This document shows positions 7,407 through 15,278 of a stretch of 20,693 nucleotides of DNA, in pieces. Each line of letters starts with the position of its first letter. Position 1 is the first letter of the stretch. Origin of the DNA: JBFIHZ01 sp041601535 (lineage in GTDB: Bacteria; Pseudomonadota; Gammaproteobacteria; Xanthomonadales; SZUA-36); assembly GCA_041601535.1 (NCBI GenBank), contig JBFIHZ010000031.1, positions 1 through 20,693 on the forward strand, given 5' to 3'. Both the position numbers and the translations under genes were made by a program. The notes under the pieces were generated by a model, which did not search any database, was not told where the DNA came from, and was given only the letters and a program-made list of their open reading frames with translations.

Positions 7407-8111
7407 CTAGTCCTCACCTTTCTTTTTCGTCAACAGGCGGACCGCATTCCAGCCGACAAACTGTTCCACCAGCCGCCGGTTCATCAGTACCCAGACAAAG
7501 ATGGGCGCCAGCGCCGGAAAGATCAGCGACCCCAGCTGATAGCCCAAAGCAATGGTGGTGTCCGAAATACCGGCATCCTGCACGATCTGGTGGGTTTGGG
7601 CGCCAAAGTTGAACGCCAGCATCTTCAATGACTGGAACACCACACCCCAGATCTGAACGGCGGTAATCGTGACATAGCCCACCAGCAAAATGATGATCTT
7701 GCGGAACCAGCGCTCATCCGAGCCCATTACCAGACCAAACAGTAATGGCAGGCCGTAGGTATAAACCAGCGGGTTGACGATAAAGCCCAGCATTTCGGTA
7801 GTGCCGTCCCGGAAGGTGTACTGGATGGTGGTCTCCACCTGGAACAGGAAATGCTGATTGGGTTCCTTGACGATCTGGTTGAAATGACCGCCCAGCAGAT
7901 CCGACAGGATGACATCGGATATCATCCGCGCCGGCGCGCCGTGAAACGCGGACAGGTAAAACCACAACATGAAGCCAAACAGCATCCACAGGCTGGCCAG
8001 GATCAGCAGTTCACTGAGCTTCAGCTCATCCGCATCGGCAGCCTCTGGCAGTACGCCCTCCTGATCTTCGGGCTCAGCAGCCGTGGGGGACAATTCATTG
8101 CGTTCACTCAT
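7407..8111 (-). CDS. Polytopic membrane protein resembling the exosortase-H-associated family
   Basis: This 234-residue protein has an acidic N-terminal tail (about 33 residues), then hydrophobic segments at about 35-56, 108-129, 138-160 and 188-210. A soluble segment between the first two is probably periplasmic. Recognisable stretches are VNPLVYTYGLPLLFGL, QIWGVVFQSLKMLAF and ALGYQLGSLIFPALAP. From memory these match the pattern of proteins annotated 'exosortase H-associated membrane protein', which sit beside XrtH, the sorting enzyme for a CTERM class of exported proteins. No exosortase is in this window, so a role in sorting is inference. The gene starts 6 bp after purL, with AGGA 9 bases before ATG 8111, so it is probably co-transcribed with purL. 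Otherwise it is a membrane protein of unknown function. Confidence 0.6.
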   Translation of the reverse strand: MSERNELSPTAAEPEDQEGVLPEAADADELKLSELLILASLWMLFGFMLWFYLSAFHGAPARMISDVILSDLLGGHFNQIVKEPNQHFLFQVETTIQYTFRDGTTEMLGFIVNPLVYTYGLPLLFGLVMGSDERWFRKIIILLVGYVTITAVQIWGVVFQSLKMLAFNFGAQTHQIVQDAGISDTTIALGYQLGSLIFPALAPIFVWVLMNRRLVEQFVGWNAVRLLTKKKGED

Positions 8112-8117
8112 CGCTGT

Positions 8118-11100
8118 TTATCCTGTCCAGTGACGCGCATTACGGAACATGCGCTGCCACGGTGAAACCGGACCCCAGTCATCGGGTGCCCAGGAAAAAT
8201 TGGCGGTTCTCAGGGTACGTTCCGGATGGGGCATCAGTATGGTCACACGGCCATCCTCATTGCACAGACCGGTTATGCCCTGTGGCGAACCATTGGGGTT
8301 TTCGGGGTATTGTTCCGTTGGCTGCCCCTGGGTGTCAACGAAACGCATGGCCACCAGCCCGGCGGGGGTTTGCTCAGGCACGGAAAAAGACGCCCTGCCC
8401 TCACCGTGCGCTGAGGCCACCGGCAGGCGCGAACCCTCCATGCCGGCAAAGAATACCGACGGCGAGGGAGTGATCTCCACCAGCGCCAGCCGCGCCTCGA
8501 ACTGCTCGGACCGGTTGCGCACAAAATCGGGCCAGTGGCTGGCGCCGGGGATGATGTCGCGCAGGGCCGACAACATCTGGCAACCGTTACACACACCCAG
8601 TGCAAAACGGTCATCGCGCGCCAGGAATGCCCTGAACTCATCCCGCAGCGGCTGATTGAACAAAATGGACTTGGCCCAGCCGCGTCCCGCGCCCAGTACA
8701 TCGCCATAGGAAAACCCGCCACAGGCGACAAATCCCTGGAACGCATCCAGCTGGTGGCGGCGATGGATCAAATCCGACATGTGCACGTCCACCGCTTCAA
8801 AGCCGGCCTGGTCAAAAGCAGCAGCCATTTCGATATGGCCATTAACGCCCTGTTCCCGCAAAATGGCCACCCGCGGACGGGCGCCGCGGGCAATCATCGC
8901 GGCGGCGGGGTCTGCTTGCGGGTCAAAGCTCAACACCGGCGCGATACCGCGACGGGTCCAGTCGCATACCCATGCCAGCTCCTCATCGGCGCATTCCGGG
9001 TGATCACGCAAACGCTGCACCGCGTGGCTGGTCTCACTCCACAGACGCTGCAGGGCCGGCAAGGATTCCTCAGCCAGCACCTGTCCGCGGGCCTTCAGCC
9101 GCAATTGCTGATCGTCCGCCAGTTGACCGATGTCGCTGCACAGTGCTGCCAGGCCGTGATCGGCGAGTATTTCCCGGACGCGCGGCAGATTCGCCGCCTG
9201 CAGCTGCACCACCGCACCGGGCTCTTCGGCGAACAGGGCAGACATAAAGTCTTCGGCCGCCACGTCCAGGTCAATATCCAGGCCGCAATGTCCGGCAAAG
9301 GCCATTTCACACAGCGTGGCAGCCAACCCGCCATCAGAACGGTCGTGGTAGGCCAGCAACAATCCTTCACGGTTGAGCTGCTGAATGGCGCTGAAAAAGC
9401 CGCGCAAATCAGCTGCTGAATCCAGGTCGGGAATGGCATCGCCGAACTGCCCGTAGACCTGCGCCAGAGCCGAACCCCCCAGGCGGTTCTTTCCCCGGCC
9501 CAAATCGATCAGCAGCAAGCGGGAGTCGCCCGCGTCGGTGCGCAACTGCGGGGTCAGGCAACGGCTGACATCGCTTACCGGTGCAAAGGCTGAAACAATC
9601 AGCGATACCGGTGATGTGACTTTGCGCTGCTCGCCGCCTTCCTGCCAGCGGGTCTGCATGGACAGGGAATCCTTGCCCACCGGGATAGCGATGCCCAGCT
9701 GCGGACACAGTTCAAGCCCCACGGCGCGCACGGTATCAAACAGGGTACTGTCCTGACCCGGTTCACCAGCAGCTGCCATCCAGTTGGCCGACAGGCGAAT
9801 GTCAGAAATACGGTCAATTGCGGCCGATGCGATATTGGTCACCGCCTCGGCAATGGCCATGCGGCCTGAAGCAGGGCCATTGACGATGGCCAGCGGGGTG
9901 CGTTCACCCATGGCCATGGCTTCGCCGTGGTCAGTGCGGAAACCGGCCAACGTGACCGCCGCATCAGCCACCGGCACCTGCCAGGGTCCGGCCATCTGGT
10001 CACGCGCCACCAGGCCTCCCACGCTGCGGTCACCAATGGTGATCAGGAAGGATTTGCTGCCCACCGTGGGAAAACGCAGCACCCGGCTCAATGCGTCAGA
10101 CAACCCCAGACCCTGCGTGGTGAACGGACTGACGGCAACGGACTGGCGTTCGGCCGTGCGGTGCATGCGCGGTGGCTTGCCCAGCAGCACTTCCAGCGGC
10201 ATATCCACGGCATCCGGCCCCAGCAGGCGATCGGTAAGTTTCAGCTGGCGCCTGGCGGTGGCGGTGCCCAGCACGGCATACGGGCAGCGTTCGCGGGCAC
10301 AGAGTTGCTCAAAGCGTTCCAGGCTGGCCGGGTCCAGCGCCAGCACATAGCGCTCCTGCGCCTCGTTGCACCAGATTTCCATGGGCGACATCGCAGTGTC
10401 TGCCTGCGGTATCTGGCGTAACTCGAGCGTTCCACCCTGGCCGCCATCATTCAGCAGTTCCGGCAGGGCATTGGACAAACCGCCAGCACCGACGTCGTGT
10501 ATGGACAGGACCGGGTTGGCATCACCCAGGGCCCAGCAGGCATCAATGACTTCCTGGCAACGGCGTTGCATTTCCGGATTGCCGCGCTGCACCGAGGCAA
10601 AATCAAGTTCCTCCTGGCCCTGGCCGCTGCCCACCGAAGACGCTGCCCCGCCGCCCAGACCAATCAGCATGGCCGGACCGCCCAGCACAATAATGCAGGC
10701 CCCTTCCGGCAATGGCAGCTTGTCCACCAGGTTCTTGCGGATACTGCCCAGCCCGCCCGCGATCATGATGGGCTTGTGGTACCCCCATAGCCGGTCTCCC
10801 ACTTGCTGCTCAAACGTGCGGAAGTAACCGCACAGCGCGGGCCGGCCAAACTCGTTGTTGAATGCGGCGCCGCCGATCGGGCCCTCGGTCATGATACCCA
10901 GCGCGCTGGTGATGCGTGCCGGCCTGCCGTGCTCCTCGCGCCAGGGAAAGCGGTAGCCCGGGATATCCAGATGGGAAACTGAATAACCGGTCAGGCCGGC
11001 CTTGGGTCGTGCACCCCGGCCGGTGGCGGCCTCGTCGCGGATCTCGCCCCCGGAACCGGTGGCAGCTCCGGCAAACGGGGAAATGGCGGTGGGGTGGTTA

Positions 11101-11981
11101 TGGGTTTCCACCTTGATCTGAAAAGGCAGCGCTTCCTCCGTCCAGCCATAACTGCCGCTGTCCGGCTGAATGCCAAACCGCTGGCCGGCGGCACCATCGA
11201 TGACGGCGGAGTTATCGTGGTAGGCAGACAGCACGCCATCAGGCGAGCAGGCATGGGTATTGCGGATCATCGCGAACAATGACTGTTCGGGTGTTTCGCC
11301 ATCAATGGTCCAGCTGGCGTTGAAGATCTTGTGCCGGCAATGTTCGGAATTGGCCTGGGCAAACATCATCAGCTCGGCGTCTGATGGGTCACGCTGCATG
11401 GCCCGGAACGCTTCCACCAGGTAATCGATTTCGTCATCCGACAGGGCCAGGCCCAGTTCCGTATTGGCGCGCTGCAGCGCATCAGCGCCTTGCGCCAGCA
11501 CCGGCACGTGTACCAGCGGGCGCGGCGCATGGTGGGCAAACAGCGCTTCGGCATCTGCCAGCGAGTCGATGACGGACTGTGTCATGCGGTCGTGCAGCAA
11601 GGAAGCAACGTCTGCGCGGGCACTGTCAGCAAGCCCCTGCAGCCACCAGGCCGTGCCGCGCTCAATGCGCAGCACATCATTCAGCCCGCAACGCGTGGCG
11701 ATATCGGTGGCCTTGCTGGACCAGGGCGATTGGGTACCCAGCCGGGGCACCACCAGGAACAACCCGGCGGAATCGAGCGATTGCACCGCGGAGCCGTGCA
11801 GCAGATCTTCCAGGCGGCCAATAGCCTGCCCGGTCAGTGCTGCGGCGGATTCAATAAAGTAGACGTGTTGCGCGCTGACCGCAGGGCGTGTGCCACAACG
11901 GTCATGAATCTGTTCGATCAGCTTGTCGGCGCGAAAAGCGGATAGAGCGGGTTCGCCCAGCAGGCAGGTGAACTCGGACAA
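8118..11981 (-). CDS. purL: Phosphoribosylformylglycinamidine synthase (FGAM synthetase), single-chain large form
   Basis: This enzyme catalyses step four of purine synthesis: FGAR + glutamine + ATP gives FGAM. At about 1287 residues it is the proteobacterial fused form. Visible motifs are the N-terminal domain (GEPALSAFRADKLIEQ), the linker around SEHCRHKIFNA, the ATP-binding region VETHNHPTAISPFAGAATG with GSGGEIRDE, GGGAASSVGSGQ, and the C-terminal glutaminase domain with nucleophile Cys1131 (ALGVCNGCQM) and MPHPERTLR. Residues align closely with E. coli PurL from memory. There is no ATG near the N-terminus. TTG at 11981 has GGGAG seven bases upstream and gives the usual N-terminal length. 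TTG at 12008 would add nine residues with no clear SD. Confidence 0.97.
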   Translation of the reverse strand: MSEFTCLLGEPALSAFRADKLIEQIHDRCGTRPAVSAQHVYFIESAAALTGQAIGRLEDLLHGSAVQSLDSAGLFLVVPRLGTQSPWSSKATDIATRCGLNDVLRIERGTAWWLQGLADSARADVASLLHDRMTQSVIDSLADAEALFAHHAPRPLVHVPVLAQGADALQRANTELGLALSDDEIDYLVEAFRAMQRDPSDAELMMFAQANSEHCRHKIFNASWTIDGETPEQSLFAMIRNTHACSPDGVLSAYHDNSAVIDGAAGQRFGIQPDSGSYGWTEEALPFQIKVETHNHPTAISPFAGAATGSGGEIRDEAATGRGARPKAGLTGYSVSHLDIPGYRFPWREEHGRPARITSALGIMTEGPIGGAAFNNEFGRPALCGYFRTFEQQVGDRLWGYHKPIMIAGGLGSIRKNLVDKLPLPEGACIIVLGGPAMLIGLGGGAASSVGSGQGQEELDFASVQRGNPEMQRRCQEVIDACWALGDANPVLSIHDVGAGGLSNALPELLNDGGQGGTLELRQIPQADTAMSPMEIWCNEAQERYVLALDPASLERFEQLCARERCPYAVLGTATARRQLKLTDRLLGPDAVDMPLEVLLGKPPRMHRTAERQSVAVSPFTTQGLGLSDALSRVLRFPTVGSKSFLITIGDRSVGGLVARDQMAGPWQVPVADAAVTLAGFRTDHGEAMAMGERTPLAIVNGPASGRMAIAEAVTNIASAAIDRISDIRLSANWMAAAGEPGQDSTLFDTVRAVGLELCPQLGIAIPVGKDSLSMQTRWQEGGEQRKVTSPVSLIVSAFAPVSDVSRCLTPQLRTDAGDSRLLLIDLGRGKNRLGGSALAQVYGQFGDAIPDLDSAADLRGFFSAIQQLNREGLLLAYHDRSDGGLAATLCEMAFAGHCGLDIDLDVAAEDFMSALFAEEPGAVVQLQAANLPRVREILADHGLAALCSDIGQLADDQQLRLKARGQVLAEESLPALQRLWSETSHAVQRLRDHPECADEELAWVCDWTRRGIAPVLSFDPQADPAAAMIARGARPRVAILREQGVNGHIEMAAAFDQAGFEAVDVHMSDLIHRRHQLDAFQGFVACGGFSYGDVLGAGRGWAKSILFNQPLRDEFRAFLARDDRFALGVCNGCQMLSALRDIIPGASHWPDFVRNRSEQFEARLALVEITPSPSVFFAGMEGSRLPVASAHGEGRASFSVPEQTPAGLVAMRFVDTQGQPTEQYPENPNGSPQGITGLCNEDGRVTILMPHPERTLRTANFSWAPDDWGPVSPWQRMFRNARHWTG

Positions 11982-12041
11982 AGTCTTACTCCCGGGTTGG
12001 ATTGGCAAACTCAGCTATTCGCTGCCTTGTTCCGGCGCCGG

Positions 12042-12053
12042 GCGGCATGCCGC
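12042..12053. promoter_or_regulatory. 12-bp perfect palindrome upstream of purL
   Basis: GCGGCATGCCGC lies about 60 bp before the purL TTG. It could be an operator half or simply a GC-rich hairpin in the leader. A second small hairpin, CCGGC TCTTG GCCGG, lies at 12066-12080. No PurR-box-like sequence was seen. Confidence 0.2.
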
Positions 12054-12092
12054 TCCCGTGAGTCACCGGCTCTTGGCCGGGCATTCTAACGC

Positions 12093-12119
12093 ATCGGGGT
12101 GCCCGGCGGGCACCCCGAT
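12093..12119 (-). terminator. Strong hairpin between dsbC and purL
   Basis: A perfect 12-bp inverted repeat, ATCGGGGTGCCC and GGGCACCCCGAT, encloses a 3-base loop 40 bp after the dsbC stop. The transcript then reads GCGTTAG with no proper U-run. The stem is strong enough to act as a terminator or mRNA 3' end for the dsbC transcript. The rest of the 178-bp gap (11982-12159) holds the small palindromes listed separately and no gene. TAGAAT just beyond the hairpin is a possible weak -10 for purL. Confidence 0.55.
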
Positions 12120-12159
12120 TGTGCGCGTGTGGCGAATTTCCTGGGACGGACCGCCTGGC

Positions 12160-12906
12160 TTATTCAGCCGCGACCACGCCGTTCATCTGGTCAAGGCGCT
12201 GACGCAGTGTTTCCGGCGGCACGTAACCGGGGATCAGCTGCCCGCTGGAGGTCAACAGCGCCGGCGTGCCGGTTACACCCAGTTCAATACCCAGCTGATA
12301 CTGGTCCGCTACCGGGTTTTCACACTGTTTCGGGTCCGGCTCCTCGCCCGCCTTGGCAGTGGTCAGAGCACCCTGCTGATCACTGGCACACCAGACCGAA
12401 ACCGCCTTGTCATATGACGCGGAACCGATGCCGGCACGCGGAAACGCCATGTAATGAATGGCAATACCCTGCTCATTGTATTCGGCCATCTGCGAATGAA
12501 GTTTGCGGCAATAACCACAATCGATATCGGTGAACACGGTAAGGTCATACACCGTCTCTTTGGGTGCGAAAGTAATCAGCTTGCTGGTGTCTATGTCATC
12601 CAGCAATTCCTTGCGCACGGTGGACTTGGCCAGTTCGGTCAGGTCATCGCGGGTTTCCATGTCAATGACACGGCCCTGCAACAGGTATTTGCCATCGTCG
12701 GTGGCATAGACGATATCGCCGTTCACCTGTACCTGCAAAATACCATCAATGGGCGTTTCCGAAACCGCAATGGAGCGCGCGGTAGGCGCCAACGTCCGGA
12801 TGCGCTCTTCCACCAGGTCGAACTTGTCCTGATCCTGGGCCAGGGCTGAAAAACTGCAACCGATGGCCAGCACGGCCAGGCATGAATTCTGTAGTGAGCG
12901 CCTCAT
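12160..12906 (-). CDS. dsbC: Periplasmic thiol:disulfide isomerase DsbC
   Basis: This 248-residue protein rearranges wrong disulfides in exported proteins and is kept reduced by DsbD. The signal peptide ends near ALA/QDQDKF (residue 23). A dimerisation domain follows (about 25-95), then a thioredoxin-fold domain with active site C130-G-Y-C133 (DIDCGYCRKLH), cis-Pro215 (VTGTPALL) and the second, structural pair C173 and C195. The length and motifs match DsbC. The ATG at 12906 was chosen for GAGAGG upstream and a proper signal peptide; longer in-frame extension adds a non-signal sequence. LAIGC at residues 13-17 resembles a weak lipobox. The order xerD-dsbC matches E. coli. Confidence 0.95.
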   Translation of the reverse strand: MRRSLQNSCLAVLAIGCSFSALAQDQDKFDLVEERIRTLAPTARSIAVSETPIDGILQVQVNGDIVYATDDGKYLLQGRVIDMETRDDLTELAKSTVRKELLDDIDTSKLITFAPKETVYDLTVFTDIDCGYCRKLHSQMAEYNEQGIAIHYMAFPRAGIGSASYDKAVSVWCASDQQGALTTAKAGEEPDPKQCENPVADQYQLGIELGVTGTPALLTSSGQLIPGYVPPETLRQRLDQMNGVVAAE

Positions 12907-13058
12907 GGCATACCTCTCATTATGTGGTCTTTGAAAATGTGCCTCTGGGGCGCGAAGCTTAACACGTAGACGGATGTGATTCGACGCGTAACTTGGTGTC
13001 CCTGATTGAGAGAACACCTGTAATTCAAAAAGTTCAACAGTTGCCTGATCTTTTGCAC

Positions 13059-13086
13059 CGCCAGCACGCGGCGATTGCCGCTGGCG
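13059..13086 (-). terminator. Stem-loop just after xerD
   Basis: CGCCAGC and GCTGGCG form a 7-bp stem, with a nested GCGGC/GCCGC alternative, 5 bp beyond the xerD TGA. No U-tract follows. It may be an mRNA 3' end or partial terminator. The rest of the 184-bp gap before dsbC (12907-13090) shows no gene and no convincing promoter. Confidence 0.35.
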
Positions 13087-13090
13087 CTGA

Positions 13091-13987
13091 TCACCCCCTG
13101 GGATGATGCCGGGCGTGCAGGTTCTTCAGGCCTTCCCGTGCGATATGGGTATAGATCTGCGTGGTGGACAGATCACTGTGACCCAGCAGCAGCTGAACCA
13201 CGCGCAAATCCGCGCCGTGGTTCAGCAAATGGGTGGCAAATGAATGCCGCAACATGTGTGGCGACACGTCCTGGCGAATACCGGCCGTTGCCGCGTGGCG
13301 CCGCACCGCATGCCAGAATGCCTGGCGGGTCAATCCGGTTTTGCGGTTGCTGACGAACACCACTGGACAGGACTGTTGCCCCATCAGCGTGGGCCGGGCC
13401 TCGTTGAGGTAGCTCTGCAACCAGCTCATGGCTTCCTCGCCCAGCGGTACCAGGCGCTCCTTGTTGCCCTTGCCGGTAACACGCACCACACCCTGATTTA
13501 GGTTGACCCGGCTGAGCTCCAGCCCGACCAGTTCACTGACTCGCAGACCAGTGGCGTACATCAGCTCCAGCATGGCGCGGTCGCGCATACCCAGCGGGGT
13601 GGAGGTGTCCGGTGTTTCCAGCAAGGCGGTCACCTGCTGTTCACTCAGCGCCTTCGGCAGGCCACGCCCCAGCTTGGGGCTTTCTATCAGCTCGCAGGGG
13701 TTTTGTCCGATCAGGCGTTCGCGCAGCAGCCACTGGTAGAACTGCCGGAATCCGGCCAGGTAGCGGGACAGTGAACGGGGGCTGCTGCCCTGCTGCACCC
13801 GCCGGGCAAGAAACTCCAGCAGGTCTTCCCGTTGCGCAGTTTGCAGCGAACGGCCACGCGGCAGCAGGTGCTGCGCGAGCAGATTCAGGTCATAGCGATA
13901 GGATTCCAGCGTATTGCGGCTGAGACCACGTTCGGCCCAGACCGCATCAAGGAAGCGGTCGACCAGGGGATTTTCAAGCTGGGGCAA
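13091..13987 (-). CDS. xerD: Tyrosine recombinase XerD (chromosome dimer resolution)
   Basis: This 298-residue recombinase acts with XerC at dif, activated by FtsK, to resolve chromosome dimers. The N-terminal SAM-like DNA-binding domain spans about 5-90 and the catalytic domain about 110-290. Catalytic residues are R149 (YATGLRVSELVGL), K173 (TGKGNKERLVPLGEE), H244 and R247 (HMLRHSFATH), H270 (LLGHSDLSTT) and Y279 (QIYTH). Length and residue numbering coincide almost exactly with E. coli XerD. The start is TTG at 13987; the in-frame codons upstream reach a TGA after five codons with no other start, and the SD is poor. The gene lies 15 bp after the TPR gene. Confidence 0.95.
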   Translation of the reverse strand: MPQLENPLVDRFLDAVWAERGLSRNTLESYRYDLNLLAQHLLPRGRSLQTAQREDLLEFLARRVQQGSSPRSLSRYLAGFRQFYQWLLRERLIGQNPCELIESPKLGRGLPKALSEQQVTALLETPDTSTPLGMRDRAMLELMYATGLRVSELVGLELSRVNLNQGVVRVTGKGNKERLVPLGEEAMSWLQSYLNEARPTLMGQQSCPVVFVSNRKTGLTRQAFWHAVRRHAATAGIRQDVSPHMLRHSFATHLLNHGADLRVVQLLLGHSDLSTTQIYTHIAREGLKNLHARHHPRG

Positions 13988-13995
13988 AGGTCTGC

Positions 13996-14015
13996 CCGGG
14001 CCTCAGGAGGCCCGG
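13996..14015 (-). promoter_or_regulatory. Hairpin over the TPR-gene stop codon, before the xerD start
   Basis: CCGGGCCT and AGGCCCGG form a perfect 8-bp stem with a 4-base loop, covering the TGA at 14003-14005. A second, overlapping hairpin (GGGCA/TGCCC, 13982-13997) includes part of the xerD TTG. Translation of xerD may depend on ribosomes finishing the TPR gene; this is inference. Confidence 0.35.
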
Positions 14016-15277
14016 CGTTTGCGTTCTTCCTGCAAATGATTCATCCACTGTTGCGCGGCGGACTTGGTTTGCGGAAAGCGGCTGGCCCGGCCCCAGTCGC
14101 CACTGGCGCGGTCGAAATTCCCCAGGTTGAACTCGGCCATGCCACGCAACAGGTAGGCTTCGCCGGTTTTGCGGTCATCCAGTCCGCCCTTGGAAATGGC
14201 ATTGTCCAGTGCTTCCTTGGCGGGCGACCAGCGCTCCATATCCACCAGGATGTAGGCCCGGCGCAGGTCAATTTCGCCTTTCGCTGCGATCGCTCCGGCT
14301 TTCTCGTAAGCGAACAGCGCTTTTTCCATTTCTTCGGCCGAATACCAGATATCCGCGATGGCGGTCCAGTGTCTTTCACTGCCTTCAACGATGCCATCCT
14401 GAATGCCTTTCTGCAGCACCTCGGCCGCCTTGTAAGGCACGTTGGAATTGGAATACAGCCCGGACAGATAGAGGATATCGGCCTGCGTATTCATCAGGCC
14501 CTTGCGGTAGGCCAATGCGGCCACGGCCAGCGCCTTGTCATCATCCTTCAGGTTGTAATAGGTTTGCGCCAACTGCGTCCAGTACATTTTCTTGTCTGGC
14601 CAGTGGGTGATCATGATCTCCAGCGTGTCGGCTGCCTGCGGATACTGCTCCAGTTCGTAATGCGACGCCAGCTTCAGCTGGTACCACGGCTCCTTGGGCT
14701 TGTCTTCCATGGAGATGGCGGTTTCGATGGCTTTAAGCGTTTCGCGGTAATTTTCCATCTGCGCATAAATGGATGCTTTCAGCACGTAGGCTGATGAGGT
14801 GATTTTGTCTTCCGGTGCGGTACAGAACCACAGGTCGAGGCGTTGCAGCGCATCCTGGTAGCGCTCTTTCATAAAGTACAGCTGCGCAATCTGGTACATC
14901 AGCGCGAAATGCGCCTGGTTGGGCAAGGCGTCCAGTTCGACGGCTTTTTCGAAATTGCGCAGAGCCGGATCATAGTTTTCCCGTGACCATTCCACCTGGG
15001 CCAGGGCCTGGTACAGGATGGCCTGCAGGTACTCATCACGGCCGGCGCGGCCGAGCATCTTGTTCAGCTCGTTGTAGGCCGAGTCGAATTTCTTCTCGCC
15101 AACGTCTTCATACACCTCGTTCAGCTGTTTCCAGGTGGCTTCGTCCAGCGCCTTGGCACCAACTTCACGCTTGGTGTTGCACTGCCCTGCCTGCGCCCAC
15201 GCGGCCGACATCGGGGCCAGCAACACGCCAGCAGCCAGCGACAGCATGCACAATGTTTTTCCTGAGCGTCGGGTCAT
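14003..15277 (-). CDS. Periplasmic TPR-repeat protein of the TonB2/TtpC module
   Basis: This 424-residue protein has a signal peptide (MTRRSGKTLCMLSLAAGVLL, cleavage near AWA/QAG, residue 28), so it should be periplasmic. The remainder is helical with several tetratricopeptide repeats, such as AILYQALAQVEWSRENYDPA, YQIAQLYFMKERYQDALQR, VLKASIYAQMENYRETLKAI and YWTQLAQTYYNLKDDDKALA. In Vibrio TonB2 clusters, from memory, a TPR gene also follows tonB2. The exact task is unknown; a scaffold or partner for TonB or TtpC is likely. GGAGG lies 8 bases before ATG 15277, 1 bp after the tonB stop. Confidence 0.85.
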   Translation of the reverse strand: MTRRSGKTLCMLSLAAGVLLAPMSAAWAQAGQCNTKREVGAKALDEATWKQLNEVYEDVGEKKFDSAYNELNKMLGRAGRDEYLQAILYQALAQVEWSRENYDPALRNFEKAVELDALPNQAHFALMYQIAQLYFMKERYQDALQRLDLWFCTAPEDKITSSAYVLKASIYAQMENYRETLKAIETAISMEDKPKEPWYQLKLASHYELEQYPQAADTLEIMITHWPDKKMYWTQLAQTYYNLKDDDKALAVAALAYRKGLMNTQADILYLSGLYSNSNVPYKAAEVLQKGIQDGIVEGSERHWTAIADIWYSAEEMEKALFAYEKAGAIAAKGEIDLRRAYILVDMERWSPAKEALDNAISKGGLDDRKTGEAYLLRGMAEFNLGNFDRASGDWGRASRFPQTKSAAQQWMNHLQEERKRRAS

Positions 15278-15278
15278 G

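Noticed and set aside
8535..9419. A 294-codon plus-strand open frame inside purL
   Set aside because: It is antisense to conserved PurL sequence and its translation resembles no family.
13091..13987. XerD as an integrase of a mobile element
   Set aside because: Length, catalytic residue spacing and the adjacent dsbC match the housekeeping XerD. No attachment sites, direct repeats or cargo genes are nearby.
13832..14794. A 320-codon plus-strand open frame over xerD and the TPR gene
   Set aside because: Antisense shadow crossing two well-supported genes.
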